From NCBI GenBank assembly GCA_023423275.1, contig JAFAFW010000094.1:1-41036 (forward strand): a stretch of DNA of 41,036 nt, written 5' to 3'. The translations under genes and the position numbers were made by a program. Numbering within the stretch: the stretch's first letter is position 1; every line of letters begins with the position of its first letter. The notes beneath the pieces were generated by a model. The model was given only the letters and a program-made list of their open reading frames with translations. It had not been told where the DNA came from and ran no database searches. Of the stretch, positions 32,588-40,525 are shown piece after piece. The DNA is from Pseudomonadota bacterium. GTDB taxonomy: Bacteria; Pseudomonadota; Alphaproteobacteria; Rhizobiales; Hyphomicrobiaceae.

Positions 32588-32605
32588 ATTACAGGGGTGT
32601 GACAG
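32588..32605 (-). promoter_or_regulatory. Pho box upstream of plcP-btaA-btaB
   Basis: The minus strand reads CTGTCAC-ACCC-CTGTAAT: two direct 7-mers separated by four bases, the 7-4-7 layout of the PhoB site known from rhizobia (CTGTCAT-N4-CTGTCAT). It differs from that consensus in one base per half. It ends 48 bases before the plcP GTG, a usual distance for a PhoB-activated promoter. Confidence 0.8.
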
Positions 32606-32692
32606 CCCATGGGTTTCCCCACGGCCAGAAATATCGAGCAAAATCCAGCGTTCGCAGACCGCTGCCTTTGGGCAGGATCGAACGCGGGAGAG

Positions 32693-33013
32693 CTATGTTC
32701 CGGGCGCCCGGAAACTGACCGTTGTGCCGAGAGCCTTGTCGGCTTCCTCGATCGTCAGCAAAGCCGTCGTCGTCGTTCTGGCGGCGCCGGAGGACGATGC
32801 GGCAAGCGAGAAAGCGGCGATGCTGACGGCATCCGGCATATCCACGATGGCGTACACGTCATCGTCGCCGAGCGCGTAATACATGGCTTCCAGTTTTCCG
32901 CCCAACCCTTCGATCGTGGCGGAAACGGCAGCCTTGCGGCCCGATGCCTTGTCCTTGCGAAGACCCTTGACGCCTTCCGCGGTGTAGCACGCTTTGATGA
33001 GATACTTGGGCAT
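32693..33013 (-). CDS. GYD domain-containing protein
   Basis: A 106-residue single-domain protein of the GYD family (ferredoxin-like fold, dimeric alpha/beta barrel type). Recognised from MPKYLIKACYTAEGVKGL, the central EAMYYALGDDDVYAIVDMPD (where many members have GxYD) and the C-terminal ALLTIEEADKAL. The family's function is unknown; members are widespread in soil alphaproteobacteria. It ends about 90 bases before the plcP Pho box and starts about 80 bases after the enoyl-CoA hydratase on the same strand, so it may be the tail of that transcript. Confidence 0.9.
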   Translation of the reverse strand: MPKYLIKACYTAEGVKGLRKDKASGRKAAVSATIEGLGGKLEAMYYALGDDDVYAIVDMPDAVSIAAFSLAASSSGAARTTTTALLTIEEADKALGTTVSFRAPGT

Positions 33014-33093
33014 GGATCACCTATGGTTTCGATCCGTTGCCCCGCTGCGCCCAGATAATGCGCGACGGAACGTCCCGTTCCACCACGGTGCTC

Positions 33094-33903
33094 TCAGGTG
33101 CCCGTGAAATCTGGCTTGCGCTTCTCCATGAAGGCCCGCCGCCCCTCGATGTAGTCGCCGGATGCGAAGCACGCGTCGACCATCCGGTCGAGTTTCGCCA
33201 GATCGCGCTCGTTCGGCGGTTTGCCGATTTCCAGCGCGACCTGCTTGATCGTGGCGACCGTCAGCGGCGCGTTTTCGGCGATCATGCCGGCCCATTCGGC
33301 GACCTTGGCGTCGATTGCCGCGGCAGGCACGACAAGATTGAGCAGCCCCATTGCCTGCGCCTCCTGGGCTGTGATGCGGCGCGCCGTATAGAACAACTCG
33401 GTCGCGCGCGCGATGCCGATGATCCGCGCCAGCCTGTTGACGCCTGCAAACCCATAACCAAGCCCGAGCCGTGCGGCAGGGATGCCGAACTGCGCATCGT
33501 CGGTCGCGACCCGCAGATCGCAGCAGGCCGCGAGGTTCATTCCGCCGCCGATGCAATATCCCTGGATCTTGGCGATGGTCGGCTTCGGGAACGCGTAGAG
33601 CTGGTCGTAAGCGCGCGCTGACGTCGCGTTGTAGTGCTTGACCGCTTCGAGGCCCGCGCGCTCGCTTTCGAATTTGGAGATGTCCGCGCCCGACACGAAC
33701 GCCTTTCCGCCTGCTCCGCTGATCACCAGAACGCGCAGGGATGGATCGGCGGCAAAGCCGGAAAGCAGCGTTTCCAGCCTCTGCCACATCTCCAATGAAA
33801 CGGCATTGTGACGGGCGGGGTTGTTGAAAACGATATGTCCGACGGCGCCGTCGCGATGCGCGAGCAGCTTTTCCTCGACCGGCGCGTCATGTTTGTCCGT
33901 CAC
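33094..33903 (-). CDS. Enoyl-CoA hydratase/isomerase family protein
   Basis: A 269-residue crotonase-fold enzyme. The oxyanion-hole segments are GAGGKAFVSGADISKF and AKIQGYCIGGGMNLAACCDL; IPAARLGLGYGFAGVNRL and TVATIKQVALEIGK follow. Crotonase proteins hydrate, isomerise or cleave acyl-CoAs; the usual second Glu of hydratases is not evident after RLGLGYG, so exact chemistry is uncertain. Translation starts at GTG 33903, overlapping the CoA-transferase stop by four bases (GTGA). The pair suggests activation of a carboxylic acid by CoA transfer followed by modification of the CoA ester. Cytosolic. Confidence 0.9.
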   Translation of the reverse strand: MTDKHDAPVEEKLLAHRDGAVGHIVFNNPARHNAVSLEMWQRLETLLSGFAADPSLRVLVISGAGGKAFVSGADISKFESERAGLEAVKHYNATSARAYDQLYAFPKPTIAKIQGYCIGGGMNLAACCDLRVATDDAQFGIPAARLGLGYGFAGVNRLARIIGIARATELFYTARRITAQEAQAMGLLNLVVPAAAIDAKVAEWAGMIAENAPLTVATIKQVALEIGKPPNERDLAKLDRMVDACFASGDYIEGRRAFMEKRKPDFTGT

Positions 33904-35120
33904 GACGATGTTCTCCGTGATGCACCGGTTCCGCGAACCACGCCCTGTTCCCGGAACGCTGCAATTTCAGCGTCCGAATAGCCAGCTTCCGCGAGGATTT
34001 CATCGGTGTGCTGGTCGAGCAGCGGCGGCGGTCTCGCAAGGTGAGATTCCGAACGGCTCATCTTGATCGGCTGGGCGACCATCTGGGTCGGCCCGCGCTC
34101 CTGGCTGACGATGTCGGCTGCCAGTCCCAGATGCCGAACCTGCGGGTTCTCGAAGACCTTGTCGATGCTGTTGATCTCGCCGCATGGGACACCCGCCGCA
34201 TTCAGCTTGGCGATCCATGCCTCCGAAGTGTCCGTGCGGGTGTAGGTTGCGATCAGCTCATTGAGCGCACTGCGGTTCTGCGACCGGCCTTCCGGCGTTT
34301 CGAATTCCGGGCTGTCGAAGGCGCTGTCGCCCAGCACGTCTTTGAGGCGCTTCCAGATCACCTGGCCGGCGCACGCGATATTGATGTAGCCGTCCGAGGT
34401 CTGAAATACGCCCGTCGGGATGCTGGTCGGATGGTCATTTCCGGCCTGTGGCGGCACTTCGTGATCCATCAGCCAGCGCGAGGCCTGGAAATCGAGCATG
34501 AACACCTGCGCCTGCAGAAGGGAGGTCTGGACCCACTGGCCTTTGCCGGTCCGCTCGCGGTCGATCAGCGCGAGCAGGATGCCCTGTGCGCAGAAAATCC
34601 CCGCCGTCAGATCCGCAATCGGGATTCCGACGCGCATCGGCCCGTGTCCCGGCTCGCCGGTGATCGACATCAGGCCCCCCATGCCCTGAGCGATCTGGTC
34701 GAACCCGGGGCGGTCACGCAGCGGCCCGTCCTGGCCAAAGCCCGAGATCGAGCCATAGACGATGCGCGGATTGACGGCGCTGACGATCGCATAATCGATA
34801 CCAAGCCGCGTCTTCACATCGGGCCGGTAGTTCTCGACGATCACGTCGGCCTTCGATGCCAGCCGCATGAAGATCTCGATCCCCTTCGGAGTCTTCAGGT
34901 CCAGCGTCATCGCCCGCTTGTTACGGTGCAGGTTCTGGAAGTCCGATCCGGCGCGTGGGCCACCCATGCCGCCTTTCGGATCGGTGTCCGGCTCCTCGAT
35001 CTTGATCACGTTGGCGCCCCAGTCGGCGAGCTGGCGCGCGCACGTCGGACCGGCACGCACGCGTGTCAGGTCGAGCACAGTGATGTGGGAAAGCACGTCG
35101 CTGGCGGGCTCGAATGGCAT
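33900..35120 (-). CDS. CaiB/BaiF-family CoA-transferase
   Basis: A 406-residue class III CoA-transferase (formyl-CoA transferase/CaiB type). It moves CoA between carboxylic acids through an aspartyl anhydride. VLDLTRVRAGPTCARQLADW and GANVIKIEEP start the protein. NKRAMTLDLKTPKG, VIVENYRPD, GPLRDRPGFDQIAQGMGGLM and IPIADLTAGIFCAQGILLAL follow; the Asp of IADL is the likely catalytic residue. ATG 35120 is used; an in-frame ATG at 35168 would add 16 residues. The stop overlaps the hydratase start, so the two are coupled. The acid substrate cannot be read from sequence. Confidence 0.92.
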   Translation of the reverse strand: MPFEPASDVLSHITVLDLTRVRAGPTCARQLADWGANVIKIEEPDTDPKGGMGGPRAGSDFQNLHRNKRAMTLDLKTPKGIEIFMRLASKADVIVENYRPDVKTRLGIDYAIVSAVNPRIVYGSISGFGQDGPLRDRPGFDQIAQGMGGLMSITGEPGHGPMRVGIPIADLTAGIFCAQGILLALIDRERTGKGQWVQTSLLQAQVFMLDFQASRWLMDHEVPPQAGNDHPTSIPTGVFQTSDGYINIACAGQVIWKRLKDVLGDSAFDSPEFETPEGRSQNRSALNELIATYTRTDTSEAWIAKLNAAGVPCGEINSIDKVFENPQVRHLGLAADIVSQERGPTQMVAQPIKMSRSESHLARPPPLLDQHTDEILAEAGYSDAEIAAFREQGVVRGTGASRRTSS

Positions 35121-35307
35121 GAAATTCTCATCGTTCCGGTTGGGCGGCGCGAACGTATACGCAGCCATTGCATGATTGCTGACACCGCAAAGACACGCCT
35201 GTCAACACGTTGGCCTTATCCGGGCAGGGCGCGGCACGCATTGGGCGACAAGCCGGCGATTTCGCGCTATGCGCTAAAACCGTCCGGCGTAAGAGGGGGA
35301 TCTCGTG

Positions 35308-37110
35308 ATGGCGGAGAACAGGACGTCTTACGTATCCGCGTGGGGCCGCGCGATCGACTATCTCCTGGGCCGTAATACGCTGATCGGCATTGCCTCGTTC
35401 ATGCTGCTGATCATCTCCGGTTATGCCACGTGGCATGGCATGCGCGATTTCATCATCGGCGTATCCTCCGACACCGGGCAGGGGACAACGGTTCCCGGCG
35501 GTATCAACATTTCCAACGATGTGCTCGTCATCGCGGTGGTCGTCGCTCTGACGTTCCTGATGTGGCTGACGTTGCGCGAGACGTTCGGCGCCGGGCGTCA
35601 ACTGCGGGAACGACTGATCACCTTCCCGCTCTATGTGTTCCTCGCCATCTGGTCGATCGGCTTCGGCTATGGGTTCTGGTGGAGCCTGATCTCGGGCGAG
35701 GAAGCCACGCGCACGGGGCTTGCCGGATTGCAGGAGGACGCGCGCGACGCCAGTGGCGTCATCGCCGCGCGGCTCGATGCTGTCCGCGCGCAGCTCGACA
35801 GTGTCATGAGCTGGTCCGAAAGCCAGATGGCGCGCGAGGAAGCCAGTGGCGGCAGTTGCGGAACCCCATCAGGGGCTGGTCGCGGTCCGCTCTACAATGC
35901 CCGGCGCAGTGTTCGCGACTCGATCGAGACCATGCGCGAGAGCATGGTGCGTTCGTGGCTGACGCCGGTGCAGGAGGACGTCGAACAGTTGCGCCAGAGC
36001 GCGGCATCGTTCGCGGGCGGTACGGTGGAAGAACGCCAGCGCGCGTTCGAGCAGAAGGCGTCCGAAATTCGCGGCCGGGCCCGCAACATCGCCGCACGCA
36101 GCAACCAGCTCGGCCGCTCGACGGCCTCCGAAATGCGCGCCATCGCCAACGCTGTCGCTCTCTCGCCAGGGCAAACCGGGTTCTCCTGTTACGATCCGAC
36201 GCTGGCAGAGCGTCTGCGGCAGGCCGCTGACCAGGCCGAGCAACCGGCCGAATTGAAACTGCGTGAGGCCGTGTTTAACGAGGGGCCGGCCGGTGTCGCC
36301 AATGCCGTCAAGAACCTGTGGCGCAACATTGGGGCCTACGGCCGCAGTCTCCTGCTGTATGTCGTCACGGGCGGCACGGATGCCGTCGGGCATACGGATG
36401 GCGGAGAGCCGATCACGGGCCGCGATTTGATCGCGTTGCTGGCCACCATCGGCATCGATTTGGGACTGCTGGCTCTGGCGATCCTCAATCCGCCGCGCGA
36501 ACCGCCGTCGATACGGCCGTCCGGGGCGCTGATCCGTCAGATTAATGATGCCATCGATACCGCCGTTGCGCGCGCGCCGAAGGCCGATCGCGAATGGGTG
36601 CGGCGGCACTTCATCCATCACAATCGCGCCTCCTATCTGATCATCCCCAACCTCTACAGTTGCGATCCGGGCAATCCCGATGAAGCCTCGAAAGCGCTGG
36701 CCATGAACCAGCTTGCGGGTGTGTTGAGCGACCTCGACCTCGTGCGCTGGCCGAAGCCGGGCAACCTGCTGCGCAAGAGCGAGCTTCAGCGGCTGAAAAC
36801 GGAGGAAAGCGAAGGCAGCGATACCGACCTGACCGAAGTTCGCCAACGCTGGCTGAAGCGCATCGGCAAATCAGGCGATGAGGCGATCGCGGCCAACGAC
36901 GACCTGATCCGGAACGCCACGCCACTGCGCAACCACGGGCTGTTTTCAAAGGCCGAGCGCGCCTTGCAGATCGCCGGCTGGAGCGAGCGCGCGCGCAACG
37001 ACATCGAGATATTCCGCCTCGTCGACACTGATGGCCTGACCCCGTTGCTCATGGTTCTCAATGCCGCAGGACCGCCACGGACGGAAGACACCGTGCCGGC
37101 CGCGACGTAG
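35308..37110 (+). CDS. Large membrane protein of unknown family
   Basis: A 600-residue protein I do not recognise. Three N-terminal transmembrane helices (about 26-46, 73-90 and 105-129) are followed by a 240-residue, probably periplasmic, helical region rich in Arg/Glu/Gln with coiled-coil-like stretches (QEDVEQLRQSAASF, VEERQRAFEQKASEI). It contains two Cys (about 184 and 295) that might pair. A fourth helix (375-395) returns to the cytoplasm, ahead of a soluble domain of about 200 residues (RQINDAIDTAVARAPKADRE, HHNRASYLIIPNLYSC). ATG 35308 is used; a GTG sits directly before it, and GAGGGGGAT lies upstream. Converges on the YiiX-like gene, 73 bases away. Confidence 0.8.
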   Translation: MAENRTSYVSAWGRAIDYLLGRNTLIGIASFMLLIISGYATWHGMRDFIIGVSSDTGQGTTVPGGINISNDVLVIAVVVALTFLMWLTLRETFGAGRQLRERLITFPLYVFLAIWSIGFGYGFWWSLISGEEATRTGLAGLQEDARDASGVIAARLDAVRAQLDSVMSWSESQMAREEASGGSCGTPSGAGRGPLYNARRSVRDSIETMRESMVRSWLTPVQEDVEQLRQSAASFAGGTVEERQRAFEQKASEIRGRARNIAARSNQLGRSTASEMRAIANAVALSPGQTGFSCYDPTLAERLRQAADQAEQPAELKLREAVFNEGPAGVANAVKNLWRNIGAYGRSLLLYVVTGGTDAVGHTDGGEPITGRDLIALLATIGIDLGLLALAILNPPREPPSIRPSGALIRQINDAIDTAVARAPKADREWVRRHFIHHNRASYLIIPNLYSCDPGNPDEASKALAMNQLAGVLSDLDLVRWPKPGNLLRKSELQRLKTEESEGSDTDLTEVRQRWLKRIGKSGDEAIAANDDLIRNATPLRNHGLFSKAERALQIAGWSERARNDIEIFRLVDTDGLTPLLMVLNAAGPPRTEDTVPAAT

Positions 37111-37183
37111 ATAGCGGCCCGCAGCGGTATCCACGACAAGGCAGAGCGCCGACCGGTTCCAGCTCCATCGCATCAAAAGCTGA

Positions 37184-37975
37184 TCAGGGATTGTCCTGCT
37201 GCTCGGCCTCCGACCACGTCAGGCCCTTGTAGTTGAAGCCATCCTCAAGCGTCGGCTTGATGATCTTGAAGTAGGGCGACAGGTCGAAGTCGGCCGGTGC
37301 ATACAGGCTGTGGTGCCGGATATACAGGATTTCCCGGCGGCGTTGGCGCGCGAGACCGTTCGTCTGCGATTTCACGCGCTCGACACGGGGGAGGATCGGA
37401 TAGCGCACGCGCCCGAACGCTTCCGCGATCAGCGTCGAGCAGATCGCCCGTGTCGGCTCGCCCGAACCGAGTGCGATCATGCGCCTGCGCCACCGCGCCG
37501 GGACGGGCGGGTATGGCAGCATGTAGCGGACCAGATCGAAGATGTTCCGCATGTCGTATTTTGTCCCGATCCGCGAGATCATGAATTGAATCACGTCTTC
37601 GCGATCATCCTGCGTGAGGCCGACGGGCCGGCAGATACGGGAGTAATACTGGTCGTATTTCGACAGCGGAACCGCAACGCAGCCATCGCCGACGTCGACC
37701 TCGATCAGCATATGCGGATCCTGCTTCTGGCCGTGCAGATCGAGCGCGTCGCCGATATAGAGCGCCGCATGCGACCATGTGGACTGGGTCAAGTACTTGA
37801 TGGCGGCTGAAAACTTGCTGCCGCCCGCCACCAGCAATACGTCACCGGGGCGCAGTGCACGTCGCAGAGCCTGGAGGTCCGTAGGGACCATGGGGCCTTG
37901 AGCGGGTTCGTCGCGCCTCAATCTCCGAGAGAGGCGACGACCGAGCCAATCGAGTGTGTAATTGAAGGCTGACAC
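37184..37975 (-). CDS. YiiX/YebB-type NlpC/P60 papain-like hydrolase
   Basis: A 263-residue protein of the permuted NlpC/P60 (YiiX/YebB-like) group. After GDVLLVAGGSKFSAAIKYLT comes the His of STWSHAALYIG. The catalytic Cys is in AICSTLIAEAF near residue 178, the reversed order typical of this branch. Members cleave amide or thioester bonds in peptides or lipids. No signal peptide is seen; the basic N-terminus (RRLSRRLRRDE) suggests a cytoplasmic or peripheral place. The GTG at 37975 has no clear RBS and the start is uncertain. It converges on the 600-residue membrane protein gene. Confidence 0.87.
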   Translation of the reverse strand: MSAFNYTLDWLGRRLSRRLRRDEPAQGPMVPTDLQALRRALRPGDVLLVAGGSKFSAAIKYLTQSTWSHAALYIGDALDLHGQKQDPHMLIEVDVGDGCVAVPLSKYDQYYSRICRPVGLTQDDREDVIQFMISRIGTKYDMRNIFDLVRYMLPYPPVPARWRRRMIALGSGEPTRAICSTLIAEAFGRVRYPILPRVERVKSQTNGLARQRRREILYIRHHSLYAPADFDLSPYFKIIKPTLEDGFNYKGLTWSEAEQQDNP

Positions 37976-38153
37976 AGGTTCGCAGTCTGAAAAATCGCCG
38001 ATTTGGGCACAGTCTGGTTGATTCGTAGGGCATGACTTAGCAGCGAAAGAGGCAACCGCACCATAGCGCCAGAGGTCGCTGGTGCGAAACCTTGAATGGC
38101 GTCGTCAGCGGGTGCCTGAGCGCGCTAGAGCCTTTCAGGTTTAGTCATAACCA

Positions 38154-38218
38154 CCCGCTCCCCCCGCCCCGCCCCCCGGAAGCAAGATGCCCCGGGGCGG
38201 CCGGGCGGGGGAGCGGGG
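38154..38218. repeat. Long GC-rich inverted repeat, G-quadruplex-capable
   Basis: Arms 38154-38169 (C-rich) and 38203-38218 (G-rich) pair over about 15 bp with one bulged base; the inner bases can pair further. The right arm has four runs of three or more G on the plus strand. It follows the GMC stop but has no U-tract. Confidence 0.7.
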
Positions 38219-38229
38219 CGGTCAGGCTA

Positions 38230-38246
38230 TTCCGCCAAAGGCGGAA
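38230..38246. terminator. Small hairpin TTCCGCC-AAA-GGCGGAA
   Basis: Perfect 7-bp arms, triloop AAA, 35 bases beyond the GMC oxidoreductase stop. Position suggests a 3'-end hairpin, perhaps acting with the larger one next to it. No U-tract follows on the minus strand. Confidence 0.45.
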
Positions 38247-38280
38247 AGACTCTATGTCCACACCCGCTCGTGCCTCGCAC

Positions 38281-39939
38281 CTACATTGCCGCATCCCGCA
38301 CCGGGCGTGTAGGGGAAGCGGTGACGTCGAGCTTGCGTTGCAGACGCTGCGCCGTGAGCATCATCGCACGTTCAGCGAGGGCGGTGATCGTCAGCAGCGG
38401 GCTGACGCCGATGGCCGATGGGATCGCCGCGCCATCACACACATAGAGGCCGTCGTGAACGCCCGTTGACCCCTGGCTTGGGTCGAACACGCGGCCATCC
38501 GAAGTCACGACGCCGTCGTCCACGGTCTCACCCATCGCGCATCCCCCGAGCGGATGGGCAATGATCCGGTTGCCGCCGAATGCGGTCATCGTGAAGGGGT
38601 TCTCGTTGAACACGCCGCCCGCGCTTTCAATCATGGCCTTGACCTTCTGCTCCGCCCGCACGCGTTCCGGCGCGTTGCTGTAGCCCGGCCAGTCGACCAT
38701 GACATGATCGTTCTGCAGCCGCAGATGGCCGCTCGCATCGTCATGCGCGACGACGTAGAGCAACTGCGTCCGGCTCATCTCGTTGCCGTAGATCCCTTCC
38801 TTGAGGAGCCGGATGGCGCTGCGGACATTCAACTGCAGGAAATCGTTCAGCGGTGCGAGTGCCGCCATCATGGTCAGCATCGTGCCATCATGCACCCAGA
38901 TCGGCCCCTGCTCGTCGCCGAGATCGATGAGGGCCATGCTGTGCGGCCCGACCAGAGGAGGAACGCCGCGTGGCGCCTGAGGCGGAAAGCCGGTCGCGAT
39001 GGCATGGACCGGCGTGTCGAGGTCGCTGGCGATGACGAGGTCGTCGCCGTTTGCCGAGAATTTCTCACCAAGTTTCGCGGACAAGGGGAGCCCGCGTTGC
39101 TGCGCCCGCATCAACAGTTCGTTCGTGCCCAGCGTGCCCGCAGCGAGAACGACGATCGGCGCGGCGATGCGGTGGCTCGTGCCGCCCTTCGACAGATCCT
39201 GAACCACGATCTCCCAGCCGGTCTCGGTCTTGGAGATCGACTGCGCCCGGCTTTCACAGAAAATCGCAGCGCCATGATCGGCGGCATCCGCGATGTAGGT
39301 GATCCCGACAGTATTCTTCGCGCCGACGTTGCAGCCCGACCAGCAGTCGCCGCAATACCGGCAGCCGTATTGCATCACGCCTGAAACGTTGAGCCCGGGG
39401 CGATGCGAGATCGTCATCGGCGGCAGTTCGACGGGACGGCCGGAAGGGACGCCCAACTTGCGCATCCCGGACCATTTGGCGAACCGCTCAGGATCGGGTG
39501 CTGGCGCAACACCGAGCATTGTCTCGGCTCGTGCAAGACCCTCTAGGAACAAGCCGTCGCTGGTCACGGCATCCGGCCATCCGGAGTTGCGGAGACGGGC
39601 GAAATCTGGACGCAACGTGACGCCGGCGTTGATCAGCGAACCGCCGCCAAGTCCGGATGCGCCAAACACGGTAAGTCCTTTGCCGACCGACAGGTAATAA
39701 AGCCCGGTCGGGTCGCCGACCTTCGGGGCGCGGCCCGTGAGCCGGGTCGACTTCCGTCGCGCTTTGGCCGTGGTCGGAAAGTCGCCGGGCCGCCAGAGCC
39801 GCCCCTGTTCGAGGACCGCCACACGCAGTCCCATGCGCGCGAGACGGGATGCCGAGACCCCGCCGCCGTAACCGGAGCCGATGACGATCGCATCGTAAAT
39901 CGGCAGTGCGTCGCCGACTGACTTGCTTGAAACGACCAT
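38281..39939 (-). CDS. GMC-family FAD oxidoreductase (cholesterol oxidase-like)
   Basis: A 552-residue flavoprotein. The FAD loop is VIGSGYGGGVSASRLARMG, followed by FGASGLGGGSLINAGV. The GMC C-terminal part shows AHPLGGCAMGETVDDG and DGAAIPSAIGVSPLLTITAL, with His/Asn-type catalytic region near HPLGG. Between them lies YGCRYCGDCWSGCNVGAKNT, a CxxCxxCxxxC motif at about 193-203 as seen in the cholesterol-oxidase/long-chain alcohol oxidase branch. It likely oxidises an alcohol or sterol-like hydroxyl; the substrate is not known. No signal peptide is evident. It reads alone leftward; the promoter must lie in the long gap to its right. Confidence 0.92.
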   Translation of the reverse strand: MVVSSKSVGDALPIYDAIVIGSGYGGGVSASRLARMGLRVAVLEQGRLWRPGDFPTTAKARRKSTRLTGRAPKVGDPTGLYYLSVGKGLTVFGASGLGGGSLINAGVTLRPDFARLRNSGWPDAVTSDGLFLEGLARAETMLGVAPAPDPERFAKWSGMRKLGVPSGRPVELPPMTISHRPGLNVSGVMQYGCRYCGDCWSGCNVGAKNTVGITYIADAADHGAAIFCESRAQSISKTETGWEIVVQDLSKGGTSHRIAAPIVVLAAGTLGTNELLMRAQQRGLPLSAKLGEKFSANGDDLVIASDLDTPVHAIATGFPPQAPRGVPPLVGPHSMALIDLGDEQGPIWVHDGTMLTMMAALAPLNDFLQLNVRSAIRLLKEGIYGNEMSRTQLLYVVAHDDASGHLRLQNDHVMVDWPGYSNAPERVRAEQKVKAMIESAGGVFNENPFTMTAFGGNRIIAHPLGGCAMGETVDDGVVTSDGRVFDPSQGSTGVHDGLYVCDGAAIPSAIGVSPLLTITALAERAMMLTAQRLQRKLDVTASPTRPVRDAAM

Positions 39940-40525
39940 GAAACGCTTGATCTACCGAAAATACGTCCGTGCGCCCTTTGCGACGCGTAGGTCACGACGA
40001 GGCGCGTAGCAATCTTTGTACGGGTATTTTCCTAATGGCTTCTTGTCAGGCGTGTACGGCCAACCGCGATCCGCAGACGATTGGGGGACCTCGTATCAAC
40101 GTCCGAGGTCGGAAGGCGTGATGCCCTTCGGCGTTTTCAAATTGCGGCGCCCGGGGAAGCTGAGATCCCGTACGAGCTTTGTGAAATGTCTGAGGCTGGA
40201 GCATGGGTGAGCCCAATGGCCAGCAACGGAAGATGCATTATCTTATTGATTATAATGAATATTTGCAATGTGTGGTGGTGATGAACCGGGTCTGGCCGGC
40301 GCTGGCCACGGTCGCGTTCGGCCCTAATGATGATGCGATTGGATTGCCGGGAGTCCGGCCAGCACGACGCACCCATCGCCCACTATGTGGCGGCGGCTGG
40401 TCTCACAGGAATATCTTCTGCGCAACGATGCGCGACCGGATAGAGACCTTTCGGTTCGCCCGGAAACGCTCTGTTGTGATCCCGGAATTTCGCGCGGACG
40501 AAATCCCCGGGACCCGGCGAAGACT
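39940..40525. other. Gene-free region between GMC and ssb genes
   Basis: About 585 bases. It should hold the GMC promoter and the 3' end of ssb. Near 40231-40268 is an AT-rich patch with TATAAT at 40251-40256 inside a palindromic ATTATAAT, so the box reads on both strands; no good -35 pairs with it. A hairpin lies near ssb. Small frames here are not credible genes. Confidence 0.5.
40480..40512. repeat. Inverted repeat downstream of ssb
   Basis: Arms TCCCGGAATTTCG and CGAAATCCCCGGGA pair over 13 bp with one bulge around loop CGCGGA. It lies 14 bases beyond the ssb stop on the minus strand. It could be a dispersed intergenic repeat doing duty as a 3'-end hairpin; no U-tract. Confidence 0.6.

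Larger units (their letters stand above)
37976..38280. other. Intergenic region with GC-rich hairpins
   Basis: About 305 bases between the start of the YiiX-like gene and the end of the GMC gene, both leftward. It contains one long GC-rich hairpin and one small hairpin, listed separately. The left part presumably holds the YiiX-gene promoter. No coding frame is convincing. Confidence 0.6.

Noticed and set aside
34008..35375. 455-codon plus-strand frame opposite the CoA-transferase
   Set aside because: Antisense to a gene with full CaiB/BaiF motifs; its composition is that of a complement shadow.
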